A DNA stretch of 64,000 bases from positions 1-64,000 of the forward strand of contig CAJHNH020001591.1 in the NCBI GenBank assembly GCA_905116865.2, read 5' to 3'. Source of the stretch: Candidula unifasciata (Eukaryota; Mollusca; Gastropoda; Stylommatophora; Geomitridae). A model generated the notes under the pieces. It searched no databases. It worked only from the letters and a program-made list of their open reading frames with translations, and was not told where the DNA came from. Of the stretch, positions 11,601-26,600 are shown piece by piece; position 1 is the first letter of the stretch, and each line of letters opens with the position of its first letter. A program made the translations under genes and the position numbers.

Positions 11601-14600
11601 TGCATATTCCTACTGTTGTGGTGTGGGAAAGGAGGGGGGGGGGGCCCTTTGAGCTGAGGATTTTTGGGCAACATGGTTAGTGGCTGTCCGCCACGGACTG
11701 TGCAATTCAGGATTTTATTTTTGCCTTCAACAGAAAAAAAATCCACGACCTCGCAAGGATTCAAAGCTGAATACTCCACATGAGAAACTAGCATTACTAA
11801 ATGCTTTGGCCTGACCGCTCCTTGTGTAGATAAACAAGTATAAATGACCAAGCAAACAGCCAACTTACGTAGTCACCAGCAAACTGTGCTGCTTTCATCC
11901 AATAGCTGTGCTGGCGTAAGAAACATATGTGATCCAGATAGCTGCCATATGTCCTCAGGTAATACAGACATTCCTGGTACGCACAGGACTCTATACGATT
12001 TTCTTCTCCTACGCTCTAGAAATTAAAATAGAAGACAGCATGCCGTTCACATTAAAATTCAAATTAAATCCTTAGGATTCACTTATTCTTTAGGTATTAC
12101 CAGGGTACAATGTGTACATATGTGCTACAAGTGTACTTTGACACAAGACCAACTCACCACCCCTATGGGTGTCGAAGTACACTTGTTCTTCTAGCGAGCC
12201 ACTGTGGTCATCTGGAGGTAATAGGTTCAATTCTCAGTACAGTGACCATAGCTTTCATTACCCCCCAAAAAAAAAAAATCCTTTCGCCACATAAAAATCT
12301 TAAAGACTGTAGCATTTTTTGAAAATGTAATTAAAAAGAAATTCATCATTATATGTCTCTGAAATTCCACCCTACGAAACTAACGGAAGAGACAAAGGAT
12401 CAGAAACAATTGGAGGTCTTGGTTAGTTTTTATGAAAATCCAGGGGTGTGACACCTAAGACCACTGAACAGACACATCAGCCTGCTAGAAACTGTGCTAT
12501 CAGCAAACCCAAGTCACTAAAAAGATGGATTTTTTATATTTAGAGATATTATTTTGCATTAATGATACCCAGTCCTTACAAACTTGAGTGGATCAGCCAC
12601 TGTTACGATGGTTTGGACATGTATGCAGAATAGGAGAGAATCGGCCACCATGGCAGGCATGGGAAGCCAAGAACCAGGGAACCAAACCTTCAGGGTGATC
12701 CAGGGTCCGCTGGAAAGACAATATCCGACAGTCCCTAACTGACAGATGACTGGAATGGAACAAAGCCAGGAAGAAAACTGCTGATAGAGATGTCTGGCAA
12801 TCTCTCTGGCAAACCTCTACACTCCAAGGTAGAAGAGGAGCGACAAAGTAAGTAATAAGTTTGAATAAAGAAGACACAAACAATAGACTGCACAATTTTT
12901 TGTCCGGCATATTTCGCTGTATCTCGTCAGGTGCATACTACAGTAAAAAGTGATTAAAATGAAGCAAATAGCTGAATCCTAGAAACTGAAACACAAATTC
13001 TAGTATATTCTACACTGTCTGTTTCACCAAGGTAACCTTAAGGAAATGACCATTTCTTTCTGCCTACAGAGATCTGGTTTCAACCGGCTGATCCGGAAGC
13101 TTCCACGTATCGGAGTAATCTACGGTTGGCCGAATTGTAAATAATTCGAAATGCATCATCCCTGTTAATGATGTGCCCTGAATTTAGAATATGGCACGCA
13201 ATCGCTGATGATGGATTTTGTCGACCAGTCACCTGATTCGTTGTTGCTGAGGTGTTAGTGTTCTGCATTGTTACTGTAGTATGCACCTGACGAGATACAG
13301 CGAAATATGCCAGGCAATAAAATAAATTGTGCAGTCTATTGTTTGTGTCTTCTTTGTTCAAATTCACATTGGGAAAACATTGCTTTAACTCTTTGAGTCC
13401 CAGGGGATTTAGCATCAGAAGCCCAAGGGGTAGTCAAAAGAGATGTAAAATCGGCGCATCTTGCGTTCATTGGGCCTCTAGGCAGGAACCTATGAACGTA
13501 TGATGTGTTCCTTGGGACTCAAAGAGTTAAGAAATAAGTATTTTTCACTAAGTGTGATTTTTTTTTTAATATGAAGGAAAGTAACTATTATTTTATGCTA
13601 GTTTTTTTCCTTTTTACTTGAAGGGAAGTAATCATTGAATATAAACGAAGCAAAGAAATAACTGTCATCATAAGTTTATTGTGATGTCACAATGACAGGA
13701 CAATTCTCACCCAAATCTTTCTCAAAAATTTAGTTTTCTTAAATTGTAAATATATTCCTTTCCACCATGTTTACACATTATACATTTGGAAACAGTATCA
13801 AAGCTGTAGGCATACTGGCCAATGCCTAAAGCATTATGTCATCAAAAACCCATACCAGTTGGAAAACCAACTGTCTCTGGGTGACAACATTATGCTGACT
13901 AGTGTATCCTCCTACCTCTCAACTTCTTTCTGCGTGTGCCCATCAATACGCGTCAATTTGCTTGTCAGCTGTCTGAAGAGTTTTCTGAAGTTACTTTTAT
14001 TTGGTAACTTGGGTAACCACACACGTTGCTTGCCCATGTCCTACAGCAGTTCATCAATCAAGCCAGATCTGTAAAACGTGTGTGCATGCAAAACCCAAGT
14101 CCTAGAAAAAGGCCAAAGTCCAGAAGTGGATGAATAAATAGAGCTTTTCGCCCGAGGTTGCAGCTGGTGAGCACAAGGAAGAACAAGATGACGGAGAACC
14201 ATAAAAAAAGAAAAGAATAGTAACACCAGATATGTTTCTAAAATTGAATAAAAAGAATTGACACAAGGCCAGCTAACTCAGTTCATCTCGTAAACGAATT
14301 GGTATAAGGCTAGCTATCTCATCTCATTTCATAAAAGAATTGGCATAAGGTTAGCTATTTCATCTCATCTCATAAAAGAATTGGCATAAGGCTAGCTATT
14401 TCATCTCATCTCATAAAGAGTTGACACAAGGCTAGCTATCTCATCTCATTAAAGAGTTGACACAAGGCCAGCTATCTCATCTCATCTCACAATAGTTGGC
14501 AGAAGGCCAGCTATCTCATCTCATTAAAGATCTGGCATAAGCCTAGCTATCACATCTCATCTCATAAAAAAATGCTGACACAAGACTAGCTATCACATCT

Positions 14601-17600
14601 CATCTCTTAAAAAAAAAAGAGCTGCCACAAGACTAGCTATCACATCTCATCTCATAAAAAAAGAGCTGACACAAGACTATCAATCACATATCTCATAAAA
14701 GAGCTGGCACAAGACTAGCTATCGCATTTCATCTCATAAAAAAAGAGCTGACACAAGACTATCAATCACATATCTCATAAAAGAGCTGACACAAGACTAG
14801 CTATCACATCTCATCTCTTAAAAAACAAAAAGCTGACACAAGACTAGCTATCACATCTCATCTCTTAAAAAAAGAGCTGACACAAGACTAGCTATCACAT
14901 CTCATCTCATAAAAAAAATGGCACAAGACTAGCTATAACATCTCATCTTATAAAAAAGAGATGACACAAGACTAGCTATCACATCTCATCTCATAAAAAA
15001 GAGATGACACAAGACTAGCTATCACATCTCATCTCATAAAAAAGAGATGACACAAGACTAGCTATCACATCTCATATCATAAAAAAGAGATGGCACAAGA
15101 CTAGCTATCACATCTCATCTCATAAAAAAGAGCTGACACAAGACTAGCTATCACATCTCATCTCATAAAAAAGAGCTGACACAAGACTAGCTATCACATC
15201 TCATCTCATAAAAAAGAGCTGACACAAGACTAGCTATCACATCTCACAAAGAAAACTTTTGCTGTAAAACCCAACTATCTACGAACAAGTCTGCAAAGGA
15301 ACGAACAAACTTTATTTTTAAAGGGTCACAGATTGGGCTCATCTTACATATGGGCATTCCAACATTCGACTTTCACACGACTGTATTAAACCCATAAGAA
15401 TCTTACATAATATGAATGGTGAAAAATGGCTACATTATACTCCATTAGCAAAACAGCAAGAGGAAGAAGGGGGAGGGGGAGGGGGTGGGGGGGGGGGGGG
15501 GGTGAAGAACAGAAGCAGCAGAAAATGGCCTCAGCTTTGGCACATCAACACATTAACTCTGGCTGAATCTTTAGCAAAGTAGACGCAACGAGACTCATCA
15601 GTAAATGAACAGAATTGGCTACCTTCTGCCAAACAAACAACGAAGCAAAAAGATACAATCTCAAACAAAAATAAAACAAAATGGTGGAAGCACTTACAGG
15701 AATCAGTAATGTGGTGATGTCACATATACTCCCTGGATCAGTCAGCAGACTATGCACCTGTGGATGAGAGGCAACAAACCCCAATCATGAAGAGATAACT
15801 GAGTAATCAGGTTTGTTTAGTTTACCTTGTAAAGGACAGGGCTTTTTTTTTCCTTTTTTTAGATTTAGTTTCCTGTCTTTTGCTAGTTGTGTAGTTTAGT
15901 ATTAACATCATATTGTGCTTGTGTCTTGTACTCCCTCCACCAATCTTTCTCTTGGTCGGCTGCTTGACATGTAGCCACTTGCAGTCTGCTGTTTTCATGT
16001 AGTATACTCTAGCTGCTGGTTGATTTTGTTCCATTCTTACCAGATGACCAAGCTATCCAAAGCTGACTGGTCTTTATTTATACAAATCTTTTTATTTAAC
16101 CGCTACCTTATTACAGGTTTTTTAAAACAGTCTTACGACAAATCTTTGGACCCATCAAAGATGCAAACAGCGGGGAATTGAGAATGAGAAGCAACAACAA
16201 AACTCATAATCTGTTTAAATCACCATTGATAACTGGCATCATGAGAGCTAATAGACTGAAATGGTTGGGGCATATTGAAAGAATGTAAGATGACAAAAGT
16301 AAAAACTGTATACACAAGAGAGATGAATGGTCATAGTACACGAGGCAGACCAAGAAGACAATGGAGAGATAATGTCCTGACAGACCTGCAAACACTTGGT
16401 GTCAGCAACTAGAAAAAGAAGGCTAACCAGAGAGATGAATGGAGGCAGGTGATATCTGCAGCAACGAACCTCAAGGGCTCAGAATGCTGAAGAAGAAGAA
16501 ACTGCTACCTGTGTGGGTTCATCCAAAACATTCTAGTGATTTTTCACAGGTTTTTTCAATCTCTTTCACAAGTTTAGGATGAAGACTGGAGATGCATCAA
16601 CTACTCACAACAACACAGAGAAATTCCTTTTCTTAGACTCAGCCCCAGGCAACACCCAACAGAAAAGATACCATAATTTCTGTGTAAAAGACGTCCCCCC
16701 CCCCCCTCCCCCCGCCCCCTCCAGTGAATAAGATAAGGTAACCCTTATTTTTGTTAGCCCAAAATTAATAGGTATTTTCAAACATTCTATATATTTTAGA
16801 CAACCCTTAATTTAAAGGTTAAAATGTTTTTGGGAAAAGCCGGCTTATACTAAGAAAAATACGGTGCCATACCTTATGGCCAACAACCACAATAGCCGCC
16901 CCACCTACCTACCCTCCCACAAACATGGCAATTACCTCAGTGAAACCAGAGCTTGGGATCGTATCCAGAAACTCCAGAATTTCCCCTAAAAGGCGGCTCT
17001 GACTGGCTGATGTCTGGTTCTTGTCAGCTGGAACCTGCAAGAAAAAATATCGCACAGGTAACACTATAACACAGATCACTGTTGCCCAAACCTGTCTTAG
17101 TCACCGCACCTTTTTTTCAATAACGTTTTTTTTCACGGTGCCCTAACCTAAGTAAAAGTATAACTACTCGTATATAAGAGATGAAACAAAAAATAAAACT
17201 CGTGTATCTTCGAATATTTTGCGGCGCCACTGTGAAGAGGTCCCGGCTCCCTATGGCGCCGCGGCGCACAGTTTGGGAACCACTGACATAAATCAATCAC
17301 TGAAGATCTGCTGAGAACACTGCTAAAATTGATTACTGCTTCTGATGTTTGAATGGTAAGTGCAGCAACTCTCTTGCTGTTTAGTGAAAGATAACTCTTT
17401 GTACCTACTGACAAGTGACAAACTAAAGGAACAAACCAATCAACCAGTAAAGTGAACTAACCATTTAACCACTCAAGCAAATCAACCAATCAGGTGAAAC
17501 AACAAGTCAAAGTGAACCAATCAATCAACTAGTCAAGTTTACCAACCAGTCAAGCGAACCAATCAATCAACCAGTCAAATTTACCAACCAGTCAAGCGAA

Positions 17601-20600
17601 CCAATCAATCAACCAGTCGAGCAAACCAATCAATCAACCAGTCAAGTGAACCAATCAATCAACTAGTCAAATGAAGCAATCAATCAACCAGTCAAGTGAA
17701 CCAATCAATTAACCAGTCCAGCGAACTAATCAATCAACCAGTCAAGCGAACCAATCAATCAACCAGTCAAGCAAACCATTCAATCAACCAGTCAAGCAAA
17801 CCAATCAATCAACCAGTCAAGCAAACCAATCAATCAACCAGTCAAAGTGAACCAATCAATCAACCAGTCAAAGTGAACCAATCAATCAACCAGTCAAGTG
17901 AACCAATCAACCAACCAGTCAAGTGAACCAATAAACCAACCAGTCAAAGTGAACCAATCAATCAACCAGTCAAGCGAACCAATCAATCAACCAGTCAAAG
18001 TGAACCAATCAATCAACCAGTCAATGTGAACCAATTAATCAACCAGTCAAAGTGAACCAATCATATCAACCAGTCAAGCAAACCAATCAATCAACCAGTC
18101 AAAGTGAACCAATCAATCAACCAGTCAAGCAAACCAATCAATCAACCAGTCAAGCGAACCAATCAATCAACCAGTCAATGTGAACCAATCAATCAACCAG
18201 TCAAAGTGAACCAATCATATCAACCAGTCAAGCAAACCAATCAATCAACCAGTCAAAGTGAAACAATCAATCAACCAGTCAAGCAAACCAATCAATCAAC
18301 CAGTCAAGCGAACTAATCAATCAACCAGTCAAGCGAACTAATCAATCAACCAGTCAAAGTGAACTAATCAATCAACCAGTCAAGCAAACCAATCAATCAA
18401 CCAGTCAAAGTGAACCAATCAATCAACCAGTCAAAGCGAACCAACCAATCAACCAGTCAAGCGAACCAATCAACCAGTCAAGTAAACCAACCAACCAGTC
18501 AAGCGAACCAACCAGCCAGTCAAGCGAACCAACCAACCAGTCAAGCGAACCAACCAACCAGTCAAGTGAACCAACCAACCAGTCAAGCGAACCAACCAAC
18601 CAGTCAAGCGAACCAACCAACCAGTCAAGCGAACCAACCAACCAGTCAAGCGAACCAACCAACCAGTCAAGCGAACCAACCAACCAGTCAAGCGAACCAA
18701 CCAATCAACCAGTCAAGCTCACTGGCCAATCAATCAAGTGAACCAAACAATTCAACCAGTCAATCAACCCACCAACCACACAATCACTGACCTACCTTTA
18801 GACAATGTGCAAACTTGTCCCTGGCTCCAGTGAAGTCTCCAAGATGTAGACAAGCAAACCCCATTGCTGACCAAACCCCAGCTGGGTCAATGCCACACTT
18901 GGTGGACACCTCCATGGCCAGTGACAGACGCTCATCTGCAATCAGCTTATCTCTCAAACGTCTGCAAAAGAACAATCAACAGACATTATGTTAGGAATTC
19001 AATCCTTTGACGCGGAGACACCACTTATCCAGCATCATAGGTCACTACACATTAGGTAATTTTGGTAATCTTAGTTTTAGTTTCATAGCAAATGGGTCAC
19101 TCCAGAGTTGTTCTGCTCCTGTGCCAATGAAAAACACGCAGAATGTCTATTACTGTCATTGTGGAAAAACACACACAGTGTTGTCTCAGCACATCCAATA
19201 GCACACATATGCATTAAAAGCATAAGGCAACCATCAGAAGTGCTAACACAAACAGTCCAACATTACAAATGCAGTTCTTCGTTGATGGAAGCAGCCTTTG
19301 CAAACTGATCAGCAGCTGCAGACACGATTACTTTTAATCACATAAGGCAGCATCGATCCTATGGCAAGAGGCCTCGCACTATTTTCTGAATCTACAGTTC
19401 CCAACACCACGGCTGGTGCATTTGAAAAACATTCCAAATGAAATCTGCAGCTCACTGTGTAGCGCCATGCACTCAACAGTGAAAATAACCCGATATTCTT
19501 TCAGTCTACAAATAGAGGAAAATGCAACAGCCACAGTCTGACAAAAGCAACAAATTGCCATGATTAAAAACAGTGAACGTGCCTTACCTCCATTTTGACC
19601 AGAAGTATCAATTTATATTGTTGCTTTTTTGTTAAAAAAAAATTGAAAAAAAAAAGTATTTCTTTCTGAAGTTCTAATGGGGTCAAGATCTATTTTGTTT
19701 GAGTGTTTCCGGAAACAAAAGGGTTACAAATTATTAAATGGTTCGATGACAGAGATGGGTGCACAATCATAACTGTCTATTTATGTTCCTAAATGACATA
19801 CCTGAAATTCTACATTTTAGAAATGTCTTGTCAGAGAGTACTAAAAAAAATCTGACTAACCCATTGGCAATTACAATTATACAAATATTTCTACAACGCA
19901 TGTAGTGTGCATTAGTTTTAATTTTAAAATATATTTAAAAAAGATTTTTATATAAAGCTATCTGGGACTGAAAAAAAGTTAAGTTTCTATACTGTTAAAA
20001 ATTAAAACACAGTTATCCGATGGCATGCTTTTATTTGTTGATGGAAAAGGCCTATGACTAAAAATATTGATGACCCAAATGCAAAAGAACTGTCAGTTGA
20101 TACTTTAAGACAGCGGTTCTCAGACCGGGTGCCATGAGCATATGCCAGGGTCGCCGTGGCAGTAATTAAGCATTTTTCAAAATCTTCTTGAGATCAGCAA
20201 AGACAGCAGTTTAAAACAGAAGGAAGCCAAGAAGAGTTTTAGATGCAGGTGTATTAAAAAAACAATGCTCCTGGCAAGCTGCTGTGTATTCTCAACGTAC
20301 GATTACATTTAAAGAAACAGATGCAGGAGCAACCTTTAAGTGATTTAGGGGTACAATTAACTAAACTTCCCATAAACATAAAGAAAAAAATGACAAATTC
20401 ATCCAAACACTTTTAATTTGATGCATTAAAGACAACCGAACATTAAATTTGCACTTTGTCCCTCTTTTCCTAAGTATCAAAACAGCTTCAAGGGTAGGTG
20501 TGCCGTGAAATATTTTTTGCCCGACAAGGGGGCTGCCGCAAAAAAAGTTTGAGCAACACTGCCCTAAGGTGTTCTTGTGTATAACGAGAACAATTTTGTT

Positions 20601-23600
20601 GATTTACAATGATTCTGAATGTAAAAATTGTGTTTCTTTTAGTAGCTCTGCACTCCCCCCCCCCCCCTTTCTCTCTCTCAATAGAATAGTTTAAAAACAC
20701 AAAATGACCATACCTGACACTGTCCTGTTTAGTCAGCTCCTTGACTGTGGGCAAGTCCTGATAGTTGGCTTTCACCATGACGTCCAGCAGATCCACCCGA
20801 CCCAGATATATCTCGCACATCTCGGTCATCCCCGTGTTGCCCGCATGCAGAAAGTCCAGTTTGGCTTGAAACAGCAGTTGTTTCATCACACTGGCCACAG
20901 AAAGCACGGATTGAAGTTCTGCACTGTCATTATGTTTTTTACTTGGACATTGTTAGAAAAACCTCATTATCAAGTGGATGTGGGCTATCATGCTTTTCCA
21001 CAACCTGGGATCTTCAACATCAAGTATCAATCAGTTAGTGTGCTGATATCCCTCCATGCCATGACAAAAGGCTGTCACGAGTCATCTCACGTCTTTCTCT
21101 GTCTCTTTTCCCCCCATAGGTTCTCTCTCTCTCTTTCTCTTTTTCTCTCTCTTTCTCTCTCTCTTTTTCTTTCTCTCTCTCTTTTTCTCTCTGTCTCTTT
21201 CTTTTTCTCTCTGTCTCTTTCTTTCTTTCTCTCTGTCTCTTTCTTTCTCTCTGTCTCTTTCTTTCTTTCTCTCTGTCTCTTTCTTTCTCTCTGTCTCTTT
21301 CTTTCTTTCTCTCTGTCTCTGTACTTTTCTCTGTCTATTTCTTTCTCTCTCTCTCTCTGTATTTTTCTGTCTATTTCTTTCTCTCTGTCTCTTTCTTTTT
21401 CTCTTTCCCTATTTCTTTCTCTCTGTCTCTTTCTTTCTCTCTTTTTATCTCTCTCTTTCTTTCTCTTTGTCTCTCTTTTTCTCTCCCCTCTTTCTTCTCA
21501 TTCTCTCCTGCAGACTGTTGGTTCCTGGCTTTCTTTTCAGGCAGATGCAGTCCGAGTTTGAGGGAAACTCCCCTAATTAGTGGCCTTTCATGACACTCTT
21601 GGAGAGGGGGGGGGGGGGGGGGGGGGGTTGATTTTTTCTCCCTCTCATAATGAAGAATCTGAACCAACACAGAGATGATTCTAAGGATATTACAGACATT
21701 CTACATTCACAGATATAATCATTATCATTATGGACGATGCTGAAAAGGGTAGGCTGTCATGTTTCTCCATCTCACACGATCACTAGAATCACAGACTAGG
21801 TCAGTGTTCTTATCTGGCATCCACCCATACGGTTAAGCCATCTAACACCAATTTTCTGTCACTAAAATTGCAATTCATACCTGATGGAAGCAGCAGTCAT
21901 GACAAACCAGCATGTGCACATGTATTAATGCATAAGGCACACTATTAATTCTATGGCAACCAGCTACTTTATGAATATGAAGTTTATAACATATAATAAG
22001 GCATTAGTATGGTAAAACTTAAGCATCTTTTAAAAGCTATTCAAACTCACCTGATAATGAGGCTGTAATCAATCTCCGGGTTAGGAACCCCATGTGAGAT
22101 AGGAACCAGGTAGGTAGATAGCTTATCACACATGGAGAGAATCAGTTTGCCCGCTTCACCTCTCGAGCTGTGCTGCTTCAATAGAGAGATGCTGAGAGAC
22201 ACACTGGGCGCCTGGGAAGATGGAAGACACAGCATAAGTAAATCATTTCAGTGCTTTATTTATATCTTAACCCAGATGACTTCACAGGACAGTCCAACAT
22301 TTTAGAGGGTGGTAAGAGTGTTTTCTGATTTCTGATCTTTTAACGACCCCAAAACATCTAGAACTGGCCCTAACCGCAACCCACATACATCCCACGAGAG
22401 AATGCAGCCTAGGTCCCACTACTGCATGCAGCCTATCTACCACCCCTCTGAAAAATTAGGTCTCTTCCATGACCTGTGGATTTCCCCTGTTTGGGGTAAG
22501 ATATAAATAAAGCACCATCATTTATTTCTTTTTTTTCTTTTTAATATTTTCTACCTCTAAATTTTCATCTGTAGGATTAACATCTCAAGTATGAGACTCA
22601 AACAGTTACAAATCATAAAACCTCCATTCAACCGTACAGCCCAGTTATATGTGAGCACCACAGAAAGGTTATGAAGTGACATGTAGTCCAGTGAATCTGG
22701 GTTGTGTTGAGGTAAATCATTTCTTTTTCAGCTGATCTCAACATTTGTACACAAAAAAATCCCTCAGATCCTTGAGTTGATCTTTAAACTGCCATACGTA
22801 TCAACTCTGGCTAAGATTCTCCTTTTTACCTGTTACTGTATTTTTCCACGTAAAAGAAGATATGCGTTCCCAAATTTTTTAAGTGAAAAATTTGGGGTCG
22901 ATTTATACGGGGAATGTGACAAAAATGTTTTTCTAAACTGTTGGCTTAAAAAAAAACAAATAAGGGGTTCATCTTATACATGAACAAATTGTATTTTGTT
23001 TTTCTTCATTTCTTTTATGACGTCTTAACAGTATAGTCGTAACTAAATGGTTTGATAGAACCAATAATGTTAAGCTTTTGAAGAGAACTAAACAAATTAA
23101 GGTGATCAAGAGGTGAGAAAAAGATGCTGGCAAGGGATAGGACACAAACTGAGAACACCTTATAAGAATATAACAAGAATGCCTTTACACTGGGACCCAT
23201 AAGGTAAAAAAGAATAAAGGCAGACCAAAGAGAAGGGATTTAGAGAATTAAGTAAATAAAGATAGGGAGGACACTAGGATCAGCTGCATGCGACAGCAAA
23301 GAACAGGACAGCGTGGTGTGAACTGGCTGAGAAAATGAGAAACAAATTGATGAAAAAAGAATACAATGCATGCCCACCTGCTCATAATAAAACTCAGACC
23401 GCACTCGATCACTGTAGGTGACATCGGGGTGGAGCTTCCATATGTGACTGACATGAATGTCAGACGTCATCAACTGCTTCAGCCTATCAGGTGCCAGAAC
23501 AGATGTGGGAGCTGGGGAGCTAGGCAATGTGTTGCCAAGGCTGGAGCTTGTGCCTGTCAGTTGTTCTTTGATTTTCCGACTGTAGATCTCATGTTCTTCT

Positions 23601-26600
23601 TGTGCTCTATGTTCGCTAGAAACACACAAAAGGATATCAGGTAGGAAGGTTTGAGATGATCAATTAAAAGGTTTAAACCTGAGATGATCAATTAAAAGGT
23701 TTAAAGCTGAGATGATCAATTAAAAGGTTTAAAGCTGAGATGATCAATTAAAAGGTTTAAAGCTGAGATGATCAATTAAAAGGTTTAAAGCTGAGATGAT
23801 CAATTAAAAGGTTTGAAGCTGAGATGATCAATTAAAAGTTTGAAGCTGAGATGATCAATTAAAAAGTTTAAAGCTGAGATGATCAATTAAAAGGTATAAA
23901 GCTGAGGGAGTCAGCTTCGCTGCACTGGGTTTTAACCCATGTGGCTCAGTCTCTCTCCTTGAGTTGGGTGTTTGGCATTTAGATATTTTCTCCAGTTAAC
24001 GCCGGTATGATGGGAAATGAACAGACAGATAGATGGGTTTCTGCACCTCTAAGTGGTGAACTGATGCCTAAAAAACCAGATGTTATAGAGTAAGAGTCCT
24101 TTGGGAGCAAGTGAACAGTGAGGAAGAACAAATAGATCATTATGGTCTGAGGAGAATGGTGCCGGGAGGAGTAATGAAGGATCTGGCTGATGCTCGGCAC
24201 TCAAGGGAAAGATGAGAAGGATGTACAATCAGACTGTTACTGGTACCACGAGAACCAGAACTCTGAACTTGCTGCTGAAGATGGGGATGGAGCAGTTATG
24301 GGAGTGTCCCACGTGCTGGGATGTCAATAGTGATTTCAACCATTCTCTCCTTGTATGGACATCAGTCTGCCACGAGTGTTGCACAAACTCTGGAACTAGA
24401 GATACCTACACAAACTAGACTCATGAACTGAACAAGGCAGTCTGTGAAACAAACCCATGACTTTCAGAGAGTAAGGAAAACACCTGGATCATAGATCCCG
24501 ACCTACATTTCAGGTTAGCTCCCCGTGTGGGTAATGCTGCCTCAATAGGGTGGGGGTGGGGAGAGAGAACTGACCCACTGTGCTCTTAAAAAAGCATGTT
24601 GTAACAGATGACAGGAGTGTTTCCTTTGAAGTCAGAGTGCATCGTTGGGAGGTGAGGAACCAACAGTCTGCATAAAAATGAAACTCAAGTTCTGGAACGA
24701 GACTTGGATGATTAAACAGAATTTACAGTAGGAGTTTATAGCCCGAAGAAAGATTTTAAGTTAGTCAGTCCAATGCCTGTGTGAGATTCATGCTCCAATT
24801 TTGGTTTAAAAATACACAAACAAAAGAGAATAAAATAGACGCACCGCCCTCCTAAAAGGCACGGTGTAAAAACGACTAATTAAAGGTTTGCTGAAATCAT
24901 ATGTGTTAGGCTGAAAGGCCTCAATATCATAGCCAAGCTGAAAACCACAGCATGTTAACCATCCTTTTAAGGAGGAAAGTAGAAGAAATCCAGACCAAAC
25001 TGGATAACTGTGATGATGATGATAATGATAATGATGATGATGATGACGATGATGATGGTGATGACGACGATGATGATGATGGTGATGATGACGATGGTGA
25101 TGATGATGGTGGTGGTGGTGACGATGATGATGAATGTTTGAAGTTTTGCCTAGAAAAGCTCACCTAGAACTGTGCATCTGCTCGTAACACTCATCACAGG
25201 TTCGAGCTAGAACCCCCTGGACCAGGGTTTGCTTAGTGGAGCAAGCTGCACACACCACACGGCCACATCGTCGACAATGATGTCGCCTGCTAAACTGAAA
25301 ATGTAATAAATAGGTTTAAAAAAGAAAAATAATATATGAGAAAGTAATCATCATAATCATATAGCAGGTCCTTTTCAGAACGTAATTCTCATGAAGGTCT
25401 GCCAGAAAGAAACTCAGTCTCTCACGCTCTTCCACCTTATGCACTTTCCTACTCAATGTGTCACTTTTATCCTATGCCCATTTTTGTGTTGTCAGCCATG
25501 ACCATTCTTCCCTGGTACTATGCCTTTTGCTATTAATTTTCCCAGGCCACCAAACAATTTCAGCTTCTGAGACGAGATGTTGTTACCAGCCAATCGTCTA
25601 TAATATTAAGACCTTTTAGAATGTCTGTATTTCTTTTCTTCTTAGTCGATGGTATTCCGAGATCTTTCTAAAGAATGTCAGCTCAAAAGCACCTATTTTC
25701 TTCCTTAAGGACTGTGAGATAGTCAATGACTCCCATTCTTAAATTGCTGCAGGGAAAATGCATGCTCTCAAAATTCTGACTTTGATTTCCTTGTTGGTGC
25801 TTAGACAATATTATATATATATATTTAACATAAAGACAATGAATTGATCAGCACTCACAGAAAGAAGTAGAAAGACAGAAGGTCACACTAGACAACATAA
25901 AAATCGAAAGCTTTAGTTACCATGTCAGGAATCGGTGTGTGCGCCTCGCTATAGAGACAAGAATACTAAGAAGGCCCCATTGTTGGGGGGGGGGGGGGGG
26001 AATAAAAGAAGTACTACCACCTCCCTGCCCCCAACAAGCTATCATAAAAGGCGACTAATTAGGGTAATTTCATTAAAAGTCGAGTGCATCAGCCTGAGAG
26101 GCAAGGAACCAACAGTCTGCATACAAATAAGGAAACACCTTAATCAGTCAACTTTTACAACAAGCTTGTTAGGGGGGCAGCCACAATGGGACCATGAAAC
26201 CCACAATGGGGGTGGGGGGGGGACCTATATCAACAATCACAACCCCACACCTGAATGAAAACACAAGGACAGTCCACATCTGTACCCACCATACTGAATC
26301 TCTCCAGCCGACACACCATACACACAGAGGTGGCACTGTCTGATACCCACTGATCCTGCTTGGGGGGCTGTGCTGGCATGACAAACTTTCCCCTCTCCGA
26401 CCTCAGATGTCTGGACAGAGACATGGTCATCTCTTGTCTCAGGCTTGGAGATGGGGATGCTGTAAAACAGACAGACTGGTTGAATGAATGAATCAAGAAT
26501 TTTCATTGTTGCACTTGGGATATTCCCACATGTTCTCTGTCTCCTTCTTCAGTAGCCAATAAAGAGCTGACATGATAACACTAGCTGCCATATGATTATA

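Noticed and set aside
13080..13415. Separate small host gene on the minus strand
   Set aside because: It lies between inverted arms of a Penelope-like element and resembles the end of its GIY-YIG domain.
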